In this document: one piece after another, positions 9,604-17,974 of the stretch
Numbering within the stretch: the first letter of the stretch is position 1
Layout: each line of letters starts with the position of its first letter
NCBI GenBank assembly: GCA_964644695.1
Contig: CAZXWN010000001.1
Location: 774,390-838,389, forward strand
Reading direction: 5' to 3'
Source of the DNA: CAZXWN01 sp964644695 [NCBI: uncultured bacterium]
Lineage (GTDB): Bacteria; UBP4; UBA4092
DNA length: 64,000 nucleotides
Position numbers and translations under genes: made by a program
The notes under the pieces: generated by a model
What the model saw: the letters and a program-made list of their open reading frames with translations, nothing else
What the model was told of the DNA's origin: nothing
Database searches by the model: none

Positions 9604-11760
9604 ATGATTGAGATTAAAAACGGACAATTATTTATTGATAAAAAGCCGACTCCCATGTTGAGCACAGATTATCCCTACTATCGAGATTCTGCTGAACAAT
9701 GGGAAATAAAGTTAGATGCCCTAAAGGAATTGGGTGTGAATGTTCTTAGTTTTTATGTGCCATGGAGACATCATCACATTAAAACAAATACCGGGTGGAT
9801 TTATGATTTTACTGGTAAAACACAGGGAAACAGAAATCTCCAACAATTCATGAAGCTGGCATCAAACAAAGGGTTTTATCTATTAGTTAAGCCAGGACCG
9901 TTTATCCATGCCGAAACAGATGCAGGAGGACTCCCGAATTTTGTTTTAGGTAAAGATGACAATGGCATCCAGCCTTATACATCCGCTGAGGGTAAACCTC
10001 AATACTGGGGTGAATGGATATTGCCAAGTCCTGTGGATTCTGTTTTCAAAAAGCATTTCCATAATTGGTGTAAAGCTCTAATTAAGGACGTTCTTAAAAA
10101 GCATATTTATCCAAAAGGTAAAATTATTGGTTTCCAAACAGGTAATGAAGGGATTTATTCTGATTCATGGGGAGCCATAAATCGGGCGGATTATTCCCCA
10201 TCAGGATTAAGTCTCTATCAGAAATTCCTGAAAACCAGATATGAATCAATTAAAGTACTTAATACTGCATATGCGACCCAATACAAGTCTTTTAGTGAAA
10301 TAGATGCACCACGGTCCATCGACAAAATTTCTTCGTCCGCTGTCCTTGCCCAGCTGCAGGATTGGGGAGAGTATCAGGCTTTTTATTTCAAATCGGTGAT
10401 GTTTGATTTTGCACAGGACTTCCAATGTTTTGGATTACCGATTCTTAACAATCTAAATCCACCTTGGGAAGACAAAAATATTTATTGGGATTCCTGGATA
10501 TCTCGTATAGTTCCCCACAGCTGGGAAGGTAAAATTCATTATGGGACAACGAACTGGATTGGAACCGTTCCAGGTAAACTGTCCTCCAGGCAAAGATATG
10601 ATCTTCTAATTAAGCGACATCCAGGCCCTAATCTTGAAGAGAATTGGGGATTCGGACTGTTATATGACAAAGACTATGTGTCTGCGGTTGCACCTTTCAG
10701 TCAATCCCTTTATGCTTTGGCTTTAGGTGCTACTGGATACAATATTTATACAGGGGCCAACACCTCTGGATGGGATGTACATATTGACTCCAAACATCAG
10801 GCACCCTATCCAGACAGTGCCCCAATCAATGCCCAGGGAGAATTAACGGAGAAAGCCCGCGTTGCTGCTTTACTTAATGAATTCCTCTCTTTCCAGGGAA
10901 AATCACTTTTGCAATCCAGCCCTGTGGCATCCATAGGATATTTGATGTATCGGAGTTATGCTCATATTTCAGCCTGGGATAACAATCGAAAGTCATTCTG
11001 GAAGCTTGAGAATTTTGATAAACCCATTAGTCAAGGCGTTACGCTTCGTTCCTTCAGCGATTTATGCAGAAAATGGGCCACTGATTATAAGATTGTTGAA
11101 TTGGATCATTTTGAGGATTATTCATCACAGGATATACCTGAAGTCCTCTACCTTTCTTCGTGTAATTGGATGAAGAAAAAAGACTATCAAAATTTAGTCA
11201 AGTACCTGAAAAAAGGTGGAATTATATTGCTGGAAGGGTCCTTCCCTACCAAAGATATTTCTGGTGAGCCTTTACCCGCTTTTGGCATATTAGAGCAGGA
11301 CGGCTTTTTCCAATGTGAAAAAGGATGGATTATTCCCGTATCCCATACCGAAGTAGAAGAGTGGGTGGAGAAGTTATCTCGTACCAAACGTGTGGAACGG
11401 CAAAAGAATACAACACTTGTGGTTCAGAGATATAACTCCAAAACTTCCGATAGATATTTCTTTATTTTCAATACCGCAAAGAATTCAGTAAAGGAAACCA
11501 TCCAATCGGGGAATATCTCATTCACCCTTAAAATGGGGCCAGGCTGTAGTGGGATTATTCACTACAATAAAGACAATTTCCGAGGACTTCTGTTAAAAAA
11601 CTTAAACGACTTAGTTAAAAAGGGAACCAATGTCTTTTTTGAGACGCAAGCAGGCTTCAAAATTAACAGTCCCGCTCCCATTGATTTACTAATCATATGG
11701 GATACAAAAGAAAAGAATTTCCTGATTCGAGGAAATCCAGACATCTTCCTGAAAGAATAA
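9604..11760 (+). CDS. GH35-like beta-galactosidase, probably cytoplasmic
   Basis: This 718-residue protein has no signal peptide. The N-terminal TIM barrel has the GH35-like segments PGPFIHAE (about 98-105) and GGLPNFVL, and an acid/base region FQTGNEGIYS with Glu182. The nucleophile is less certain; LEENWGFG around residue 345 is a candidate. The C-terminal half has an alpha/beta, glutaminase-like segment (PEVLYLSSCNW, then GGIILLEGS) as in GH42-type trimerisation domains, so a GH35/GH42-related clan A enzyme is the safest call. It probably hydrolyses imported galactosides. The Shine-Dalgarno is AGGTGA. It shares a divergent promoter region with the amidase gene. Confidence 0.72.
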   Translation: MIEIKNGQLFIDKKPTPMLSTDYPYYRDSAEQWEIKLDALKELGVNVLSFYVPWRHHHIKTNTGWIYDFTGKTQGNRNLQQFMKLASNKGFYLLVKPGPFIHAETDAGGLPNFVLGKDDNGIQPYTSAEGKPQYWGEWILPSPVDSVFKKHFHNWCKALIKDVLKKHIYPKGKIIGFQTGNEGIYSDSWGAINRADYSPSGLSLYQKFLKTRYESIKVLNTAYATQYKSFSEIDAPRSIDKISSSAVLAQLQDWGEYQAFYFKSVMFDFAQDFQCFGLPILNNLNPPWEDKNIYWDSWISRIVPHSWEGKIHYGTTNWIGTVPGKLSSRQRYDLLIKRHPGPNLEENWGFGLLYDKDYVSAVAPFSQSLYALALGATGYNIYTGANTSGWDVHIDSKHQAPYPDSAPINAQGELTEKARVAALLNEFLSFQGKSLLQSSPVASIGYLMYRSYAHISAWDNNRKSFWKLENFDKPISQGVTLRSFSDLCRKWATDYKIVELDHFEDYSSQDIPEVLYLSSCNWMKKKDYQNLVKYLKKGGIILLEGSFPTKDISGEPLPAFGILEQDGFFQCEKGWIIPVSHTEVEEWVEKLSRTKRVERQKNTTLVVQRYNSKTSDRYFFIFNTAKNSVKETIQSGNISFTLKMGPGCSGIIHYNKDNFRGLLLKNLNDLVKKGTNVFFETQAGFKINSPAPIDLLIIWDTKEKNFLIRGNPDIFLKE

Positions 11761-11931
11761 GAAGCCTCAATATAACTTAATCATGAATCAAACCGGCTCT
11801 ATTTGAGTTTAGCCATTATTTCGGGGTGCTATAATATAAAATAGATACGAATAACTTTAGTTTATATATGGATATCTTTTTGTGATGAACAGGTCACATG
11901 AAATTAATCAGATGAGAAAGGGCATATTTTT

Positions 11932-12792
11932 ATGCCAGTTATCGTAGAAAAACGTCTCCTCGCTCCTAAAACACATTATTTGAAATTAAAGACTCCCCTT
12001 ATCGCTCTTCATGCCCAAGCGGGCCAATTTGTAATCGTTCGCGTCAATGAAATGGGAGAGCGCGTTCCCTTCACCATTGCGGATGTGGATGCGCAAGCTG
12101 GAACAATCTCACTGGTAGTACAGGAAGTGGGTAAAACCAGCACCGAGGTAGGGGAACTTAAGCAAGGAGATTCCATTCGGGATGTGTTAGGCCCCTTAGG
12201 TGCGCCTTCTGAAGTTGAGAAGTTCGGCACTGTTGTCCTTATGGGGGGTGGATTTGGAAATGCCGCCATCCACTTACTAGCTAAAAAACTGAAATCCCTG
12301 GGAAACCATGTTATTACAATCATCGGAGCCAGAACTAAGGAATTACTCATTATGGTTGATGAACTCCGTCAAGCCTCTGATGAAGTAATTGTCATGACAG
12401 ATGATGGATCACTGGGTCGTAAGGGACTTGTGACTGAGCCCTTAAAAGAATTAATGGAAAAACAGACTATCGATAGAATCTTCGCTGTCGGACCAATCCC
12501 CATGATGCGCGCTGTGGGTGAGACCTCCCGCCCCTTCGGAGTTAAAACGATTGTGAGCCTGAATCCAATCATGGTGGATGGAACGGGGATGTGTGGGGGA
12601 TGCCGGGTAACAGTAGAGGGAAAGACTTTATTTGCCTGTGTAGATGGGCCAGAGTTCGATGCACATTTAGTTGATTTCAATGAACTTATACAACGAACCC
12701 GAATGTATCGTCCACAGGAAGCCTGTGCCAAAGAAAGCTGTAAAATGGAAGCCCAGATTCAACAAGCTGCTGCCGAAGCAGCTTCCAAATAG
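11932..12792 (+). CDS. nfnA: NfnA/SudB-type ferredoxin-NADP oxidoreductase subunit alpha
   Basis: This 286-residue protein has an FAD-binding barrel (about 1-100), an NAD-binding domain (VVLMGGGFGNAAIH at about 100), and a [2Fe-2S] site with C221GGC224 and C236. Asp216 sits five residues before C221, a spacing that matches the Asp ligand described for NfnA. With the next gene it forms the NADH-dependent reduced ferredoxin:NADP+ oxidoreductase, a flavin-bifurcating transhydrogenase of anaerobes. The related SudAB name is used for sulfide dehydrogenase. The gap to nfnB is 11 bp, so the genes are co-transcribed. The C-terminus is Ala-rich and low complexity. Confidence 0.9.
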   Translation: MPVIVEKRLLAPKTHYLKLKTPLIALHAQAGQFVIVRVNEMGERVPFTIADVDAQAGTISLVVQEVGKTSTEVGELKQGDSIRDVLGPLGAPSEVEKFGTVVLMGGGFGNAAIHLLAKKLKSLGNHVITIIGARTKELLIMVDELRQASDEVIVMTDDGSLGRKGLVTEPLKELMEKQTIDRIFAVGPIPMMRAVGETSRPFGVKTIVSLNPIMVDGTGMCGGCRVTVEGKTLFACVDGPEFDAHLVDFNELIQRTRMYRPQEACAKESCKMEAQIQQAAAEAASK

Positions 12793-12803
12793 GAGTATTC
12801 TCT

Positions 12804-14207
12804 GTGAACCCTCAAGAGAAAATGAAAATTGCACGCCATGATGTTCCCACCCAAAATCCGGATATTCGCAGGACAAATTACGCAGAGGTGGCTGAAGGTT
12901 ATGACGAAAAACTAGCCGTCGAGGAAGCTCAACGCTGTTTAATGTGTAAAAACCCCTTGTGTATGCAAGGATGCCCTGTATCTATAAATATTCCTGGGTT
13001 TATTGCAGAAATGGCCAAAGGAAATTTTGAGAAAGCGGCCAGTATCATAAAAGAAACAAATAGCCTTCCCGCCGTATGTGGTCGTGTCTGTCCTCAGGAA
13101 AATCAATGTGAGAAATACTGTATTGTTGGTAAAAAGAGTAAACCCGTCGCAATTGGTGCTTTAGAGAGATTTGCCGCCGATTATGACAGACTCAGTGGCA
13201 AGACCCCCGAGATAATCATTCCCCCCTCTACAAAACACAAAATAGCCGTTATTGGTGCTGGACCTGCGGGATTAACAGCGTCCGGTTCTCTGGCCAAGAT
13301 GGGACATCAGGTCACTGTTTTTGAAGCATTCCATGAAGCCGGCGGAGTGTTAATCTATGGAATCCCTGAATTCCGTCTTCCCAAGGGTATTGTGCGTTCT
13401 GAAATCCAGCTTTTAGAGAAACTGGGCGTTGAATTCGCATTCAATACATTGATTGGGCGGACCACAAATGTTGAAGAATTGATTGCTGCCGGATATGAAT
13501 CAATTTTTGTTGCTCCAGGCGCAGGACTACCCGTATTTATGCATCTTCCCGGTGAAAACCTTTGTGGGATTTATTCTGCCAACGAGTTCCTGACACGAGT
13601 GAACTTGATGAAAGCCTATCAATTCCCCAAATATGACACCCCCATCTATTGTGGTAAGAAAGTGGCGGTTATTGGTGGAGGAAATACGGCAATGGATGCC
13701 GCCAGAACCGCAGCGCGTATGAATCCTGAAGCCGTCTATATCATCTACCGTCGGTCTGAAGAGGAAATGCCAGCCCGGTTGGAAGAAGTTCACCACGCCA
13801 AAGAAGAGGGAATACAATTCCTGACGCTACATAACCCTGTTGGTTATCAGGGGAATGATAATGGATGGGTCACTGGAATGGAATGCGTCCGAATGGAACT
13901 GGGTGAACCAGATGCTTCTGGCCGCCGCCGTCCAGTTACAATTCCCGGTTCGAATTTCATGCTGGATGTGGATACGGTGATTGTAGCAATTGGCGCCAAA
14001 TCCAATGACTTGATTATGAAGACCACCCCCGGACTGGAAGTTAATAAATGGGGTTACTTGGTGGTTGATCCTGTGACCCAAATGACCACTCGCCCAGGAA
14101 TTTTCGCCGGCGGAGACATTGCATCCCAAGAAGCCACGGTCATTTCTGCCATGGGACAGGGTCGAAGAGCCGCCTGCCATATGGATGAATATCTCCGACA
14201 AAAGTAA
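12804..14207 (+). CDS. nfnB: NfnB/SudA-type NADPH-binding subunit (GltD-like)
   Basis: This 467-residue protein starts with GTG, 9 bp after an AGGAG. Two N-terminal [4Fe-4S] motifs are visible: CLMCKNPLCMQGCP (about 47-60) and CGRVCPQENQCEKYC (about 93-107). An FAD site (AVIGAGPAGLTASG, about 149) and an NADPH site (VAVIGGGNTAMDAAR, about 287) follow. The length and cluster pattern fit the stand-alone GltD-like subunit of NfnAB; no glutamate synthase large subunit is nearby. In the complex, electrons from NADPH are bifurcated to NAD+ and ferredoxin, or the reverse. A terminator follows 37 bp downstream. Confidence 0.92.
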   Translation: MNPQEKMKIARHDVPTQNPDIRRTNYAEVAEGYDEKLAVEEAQRCLMCKNPLCMQGCPVSINIPGFIAEMAKGNFEKAASIIKETNSLPAVCGRVCPQENQCEKYCIVGKKSKPVAIGALERFAADYDRLSGKTPEIIIPPSTKHKIAVIGAGPAGLTASGSLAKMGHQVTVFEAFHEAGGVLIYGIPEFRLPKGIVRSEIQLLEKLGVEFAFNTLIGRTTNVEELIAAGYESIFVAPGAGLPVFMHLPGENLCGIYSANEFLTRVNLMKAYQFPKYDTPIYCGKKVAVIGGGNTAMDAARTAARMNPEAVYIIYRRSEEEMPARLEEVHHAKEEGIQFLTLHNPVGYQGNDNGWVTGMECVRMELGEPDASGRRRPVTIPGSNFMLDVDTVIVAIGAKSNDLIMKTTPGLEVNKWGYLVVDPVTQMTTRPGIFAGGDIASQEATVISAMGQGRRAACHMDEYLRQK

Positions 14208-14243
14208 ATAAATAAGCTATACTAAAAATAGACACTCACAGTT

Positions 14244-14273
14244 AAAGACCGGACAATATTTAACCGGTCTTTT
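14244..14273 (+). terminator. Terminator after nfnB
   Basis: The AAAGACCGG arm (14244-14252) pairs with CCGGTCTTT (14264-14272) around an 11-nt loop, with the T run overlapping the 3' arm. It lies between nfnB and ahbC, so the ahb pair probably has its own promoter or depends on read-through. Confidence 0.75.
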
Positions 14274-14294
14274 ACTGTATCTGGAAACCAGACG

Positions 14295-15530
14295 ATGATA
14301 GATATTACAAAACTATATACCGGATTAAATACAACTGGTGATCCCCTCCGTTATGGACACAAAACCGGTCCCGACCATGGAAATCCTCACGCGACGGAGA
14401 CCAAAGCTCATCATGTCCCTAAATCGGCATCAGACAGACGACCCGTCGTTGTCTGGAATATCACCCGCCGCTGTAATCTCCATTGTATCCACTGCTATTC
14501 AGACTCCCACAATCAGGATTATCCTGGAGAACTCACTACTTCAGAAGCCAAGACAATGATAGATGATTTGGCAGGTTTTAAAATCCCGGCTCTATTACTG
14601 TCTGGGGGTGAACCCCTTATCCGACCGGACTTTTTTGAAGTTGCGGAATATGCCCGTTCTAAAGGATTACGACTGACGTTATCAACTAACGGCACCCTTA
14701 TCACTCCGGAAACAGCTCTTAGAATAAGAGAAACGGGGTTCAGTTATGTTGGGATTTCCTTTGATGGCTTAGGTCTAATAAATGATAAATTCAGAGGAGT
14801 GCCCGGTGCTTTCGATTTAGCTCTCCAAGGGTTAAGAAACTGTAAAAAGGCGGGGCAAAAGGTCGGACTTCGTTTTACACTCACTCGCAGAAACTTTGAA
14901 GCTCTCCACCAGATATTTGATTTTATCGAAGCAGAAGATATCCCCAGAGCTTGTTTTTATCATTTGGTTTACAGTGGCAGAGGGAGTTCACTTTCCAAAG
15001 ATGACCTTACCCATGAGGAAACTCGTCAGGCCCTGGACATCATTGTTGATAGAACAGTGGACTTCATTAAAAGAGGATTACAAAAGGATATACTGACCGT
15101 TGATAACCATGTTGATGGACCCTATATATACCTTAAATTATTAGAGTTAGATAATATTCGTGCAAATGAAGCTTTAAGTTTGATGAAATGGAATGGAGGG
15201 GGCGCTAACTCCTCAGGCGTTGGAATTGGTCAGATTGATATGTATGGAAATGTCCATCCCGATCAGTTCTGGCAAGACCTCCATTTAGGAAATGTAAAAG
15301 AACGACCTTTCAGTGAAATTTGGCAGGATACGACTCATCCAGTGTTTGCCGGACTTAAAAATCGTCTTCCGTTACTAAAAGGTAAATGTGCCGCATGCGT
15401 CTGGAAACCTGTCTGTGGGGGAAGTTTCCGAGTCCGGGCATTAAGAGTATATGATGACCCTTGGGCTCCCGATCCAGCATGTTACCTGACTGATGAGGAA
15501 ATCCATCAATCCGTGGATGGCTTATCATGA
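14295..15530 (+). CDS. ahbC: AhbC/NirJ1-like radical SAM enzyme (didecarboxysiroheme deacetylase)
   Basis: This 411-residue protein has the radical-SAM CX3CX2C motif TRRCNLHCIHC (Cys60, Cys64, Cys67), the LSGGEPL loop, the GISFDG segment and a C-terminal auxiliary-cluster region starting CAACVWKPVCGG. The sequence pattern (VVVWNITRRCNL, NDKFRGVPGAF, GQIDMYGNVHPDQFW) is that of the AhbC/NirJ group. AhbC converts 12,18-didecarboxysiroheme to Fe-coproporphyrin III in the siroheme-dependent heme pathway. The stop overlaps the next gene's most upstream ATG by 4 bp. NirJ of heme d1 synthesis is the main alternative, but the AhbD-like neighbour favours AhbC. The earlier genes ahbA and ahbB are not in the window. 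Confidence 0.82.
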   Translation: MIDITKLYTGLNTTGDPLRYGHKTGPDHGNPHATETKAHHVPKSASDRRPVVVWNITRRCNLHCIHCYSDSHNQDYPGELTTSEAKTMIDDLAGFKIPALLLSGGEPLIRPDFFEVAEYARSKGLRLTLSTNGTLITPETALRIRETGFSYVGISFDGLGLINDKFRGVPGAFDLALQGLRNCKKAGQKVGLRFTLTRRNFEALHQIFDFIEAEDIPRACFYHLVYSGRGSSLSKDDLTHEETRQALDIIVDRTVDFIKRGLQKDILTVDNHVDGPYIYLKLLELDNIRANEALSLMKWNGGGANSSGVGIGQIDMYGNVHPDQFWQDLHLGNVKERPFSEIWQDTTHPVFAGLKNRLPLLKGKCAACVWKPVCGGSFRVRALRVYDDPWAPDPACYLTDEEIHQSVDGLS

Positions 15531-16735
15531 AAAACCACCCCCATAACAAAAAAAGTGAAAACGAACCACCCACGGAGCTGCTCGAGCAGGTCCGTGAGTG
15601 CTCCGTTGATAGTACTCTCCCGAAAACAGAAAAGACACATCCTGAAATGGACTCCAATACCTCCCCTGCACTTCGATTGGTATTTTGGGAGACAACGGCT
15701 GGATGTAACTTAGAGTGTGTCCACTGTCGCCGTCTTGATGTCAGCCGTGAATTGATGAAAAATGACCTGAACACGGAACAATCTTTCAAGTTGATAGACC
15801 AAATATGTGCCGTAGGACAACCCATTTTCATCTTATCCGGGGGAGAACCCTTGATAAGACCAGATATCTTCGATATCGCCAAATATGCAGGAAATAAGGG
15901 CCTTCCAGTAGCTCTGGCGACAAATGGGACACTGATTTCCAACGATATTGCCGAAAAAATTGTAGCAGCCGGCATCCGAAGAGTTTCCATCAGCATTGAT
16001 GGGGCCGATGCAACCACTCATGATAAATTCCGAAAACAAGAGGGTTCTCTGGAAAAAGCCCTTGATGGATTTAGAAGACTAAAAAAGTTGGGGATGAGTA
16101 TGCAAATCAACTGTACCATCACCCGTCATAATGCTCACCAGATGGATGAGTTGTATCAAATGGCACTTCATGAGGGTGCAGATGCTTTACACCTGTTTAT
16201 GCTGGTTCCGGTTGGATGTGGTGTTCAGATTGCCGAATCCAATATGCTTTCCTCTGATAAATATGAAGAAATCTTGAATTGGGCCTATGACCGAAGTAAA
16301 GAAGGTAAAATTCAAATCAAACCCACCTGTGCTCCCCATTATTTCCGAATCGTTCGGCAACGGGAAAAAGTGGCACCTCTGCATACCGTTTCAAAAGGAC
16401 ATCCCGGTGGCGCCATGCACACCCTGACTAAGGGATGTCTTGCAGGTTCGGCTGTCTGCTTTATTTCACACCAGGGAGAAGTATTCCCCTGTGGTTATCT
16501 TCCCGTTTCAGCTGGAAATATCCAGCAAACAGATTTAGTAGATATTTGGAATGGAGCTCCAGTATTCCAATCCCTGAGAGATATTTCATTATTAGAGGGT
16601 AAGTGTGGGGCTTGTGAGTTTTCAAGAATATGTATGGGTTGCAGGGCGCGTGCCTATTATGAACATGGGAATTATATGGCAGAAGAACCCTATTGTGATT
16701 ACCAGCCTCTGAAATCACGCCATAAAAATCAGTAA
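15527..16735 (+). CDS. ahbD: AhbD-like radical SAM heme synthase
   Basis: This 402-residue protein has CX3CX2C in TAGCNLECVHC (Cys60, Cys64, Cys67), LSGGEPL, SISIDGAD, and C-terminal SPASM-type Cys clusters (CLAGSAVCF, FPCGY, CGACEFSRICMGC, PYC). AhbD oxidatively decarboxylates the two propionates of Fe-coproporphyrin III to give heme b. The start is uncertain. The ATG at 15527 couples to ahbC but gives a 45-residue polar N-terminal extension, part of which (residues 14-24) is encoded by a copy of the palindromic repeat. The ATG at 15647 would put the repeat in a 116-bp intergenic gap. Neither start has a good Shine-Dalgarno. The 3' end overlaps the convergent next gene by 7 bp. Confidence 0.82.
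   Translation: MKNHPHNKKSENEPPTELLEQVRECSVDSTLPKTEKTHPEMDSNTSPALRLVFWETTAGCNLECVHCRRLDVSRELMKNDLNTEQSFKLIDQICAVGQPIFILSGGEPLIRPDIFDIAKYAGNKGLPVALATNGTLISNDIAEKIVAAGIRRVSISIDGADATTHDKFRKQEGSLEKALDGFRRLKKLGMSMQINCTITRHNAHQMDELYQMALHEGADALHLFMLVPVGCGVQIAESNMLSSDKYEEILNWAYDRSKEGKIQIKPTCAPHYFRIVRQREKVAPLHTVSKGHPGGAMHTLTKGCLAGSAVCFISHQGEVFPCGYLPVSAGNIQQTDLVDIWNGAPVFQSLRDISLLEGKCGACEFSRICMGCRARAYYEHGNYMAEEPYCDYQPLKSRHKNQ
15566..15598. repeat. Palindromic repeat, diverged inverted copy inside the ahbD frame
   Basis: The bases CCACGGAGCTGCTC, then GAGCAGGTCCGTGAG, match the reverse complement of the intergenic copies except for a 1-nt loss in the loop and a few changes. If translation starts at 15527 the element encodes the residues PPTELLEQVRE (14-24). 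Confidence 0.75.
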
Positions 16736-17538
16736 GTATTTAATTCATTCGCTAAATCAGCACAGGCAGGTATCCAGGAAACAGGTGTCACATCCCCTTT
16801 TCGAATAGTCAGATTCAAATAAGGACTCGTTATAATTACTTCACCCGTTTCTGAAGATACGATTTCCAGTCGAATCGTATGAGCTCCTGAGGGTAATGGA
16901 AGTTTAAAGTATCCACGATTAGAAGGATAAAAATCATACACGCCATTATCTTCCGTCTGGGCCAGACTTAAGAGGGTACCTGTGGAATCTTTCGCCATGA
17001 CCAACAAACCCGAAGTAACAGACATTGTCCCTTCCAACCATCCACCATTTCGAGTTGAATCCAGAGCAATAATCGACTTTACCGCTAATTGGCCCGATTG
17101 TGATACATCAATAGAAGTCGAATCATTCTTTTTATAAAAACGAATACTGACAGAACACTCACCAAACACATTACTGGTGCTGGAACGGATATACAGCCAT
17201 CCAGAAACCGTAGAACGATTAACCGTCAAAGGCATTAACTGTATCGACACCGCTGAATCACGATTCCATGCACGATTTGTAGTACTCCATGACTGAGCAT
17301 TATTCCATAAGGAAGAATTCCCTGGCACATTCAAGCGGGCTTTGGTGAATACATAGGAAGAGGAAGATAAACTGCTGCTTGAAGCACAAAAGTGAATCAA
17401 TAATGGAGTTCTTCCATCCATCATCATATACTGAGGAACGATATCCAAAGTCCCGGGACACATTGATTGAGCAAACAAAGGTCCTCCACACCATAACCCT
17501 AATAAAAAAATGAGTCCCAACTTCATCATTCGTAACAT
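16729..17538 (-). CDS. Exported protein of unknown function
   Basis: This 269-residue protein has a clear signal peptide (hydrophobic residues about 7-22, cleavage near LFAQS) and no lipobox. The mature part is Ser/Thr-rich with alternating beta-strand character and few charged patches, consistent with one or two beta-sandwich domains (for example the YKKNDSTSIDVSQSG and SGAHTIRLEIVS segments). I recognise no family. It converges with ahbD (7-bp overlap) and is followed upstream by the HU terminator, so it is probably a single-gene unit. Confidence 0.65.
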   Translation of the reverse strand: MLRMMKLGLIFLLGLWCGGPLFAQSMCPGTLDIVPQYMMMDGRTPLLIHFCASSSSLSSSSYVFTKARLNVPGNSSLWNNAQSWSTTNRAWNRDSAVSIQLMPLTVNRSTVSGWLYIRSSTSNVFGECSVSIRFYKKNDSTSIDVSQSGQLAVKSIIALDSTRNGGWLEGTMSVTSGLLVMAKDSTGTLLSLAQTEDNGVYDFYPSNRGYFKLPLPSGAHTIRLEIVSSETGEVIITSPYLNLTIRKGDVTPVSWIPACADLANELNTY

Positions 17539-17585
17539 CTCATTAACCTGTTTTGTTTATTTTGATGTCATTATATCCATAAATA

Positions 17586-17623
17586 AAACCGGAGACAATG
17601 TGTATAAACATTGTCTCCGGTTT
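17586..17623 (-). terminator. Strong hairpin after the HU gene
   Basis: A perfect 15-bp stem (17586-17600 with 17609-17623, arm CCGGAGACAATG) with an 8-nt loop lies 18 bp past the HU stop. The T stretch on the minus strand is short, so it may act as a weak terminator and a 3' stabiliser. Confidence 0.7.
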
Positions 17624-17641
17624 ATATATGATGCTGAATGA

Positions 17642-17944
17642 TTACTTTTTAGCGCCGATGACCGCATCTTTCAGAGCTTTTGCTACACGAATCTTAACGG
17701 TAGTTTTAGCTTTAATCTGAATGGGTTCATTGGTGGCAGGATTACGGCCCATCCGGGCTTTGGTTTTCACCAATTTAACAGCACCGAAATCCGGCAGTTT
17801 ACATTCGCCTTCTTTCTTTGCAGTCTTTGCAATAGTTACCAGAAGATTTTCATAAATCTCTTTGGCAGCTTTCCGGGTCACCTTGGTTTCCAGAGCTTTT
17901 CCGGAAATCTCGGCAATCAGGTCATATAATTCAACCTTAGTCAT
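17642..17944 (-). CDS. HU/IHF-family nucleoid DNA-binding protein
   Basis: This is a 100-residue histone-like protein. A longer reading (from 17962) exists, but its extra six codons contain the Shine-Dalgarno AGGAGGTGA, so the ATG at 17944 is the start. Family hallmarks are the helical N-terminus (MTKVELYDLIAEISGK), the GAVKLVKTKARMGRNPATNEPI arm region, which contains the conserved GRNP loop that inserts into the minor groove, and a C-terminal KALKDAV helix. HU bends and compacts DNA. It lies 30 bp after the receiver gene on the same strand, but its strong ribosome-binding site and own hairpin suggest independent high expression. Confidence 0.93.
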   Translation of the reverse strand: MTKVELYDLIAEISGKALETKVTRKAAKEIYENLLVTIAKTAKKEGECKLPDFGAVKLVKTKARMGRNPATNEPIQIKAKTTVKIRVAKALKDAVIGAKK

Positions 17945-17974
17945 TGTGTCACCTCCTAACAATATGAAAAGTAA

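Noticed and set aside
11803-11835. TTGAGT and TATAAT upstream of nfnA as a promoter
   Set aside because: The spacing is 21 bp, too long for a confident sigma-70 call, although the TATAAT alone could be a -10.
15500-15522. ATCCATCAATCCGTGGATGG near the ahbC stop as another palindromic repeat copy
   Set aside because: Only the TCCGTGGAT half-arm matches; the paired arm and the inner stem are missing.
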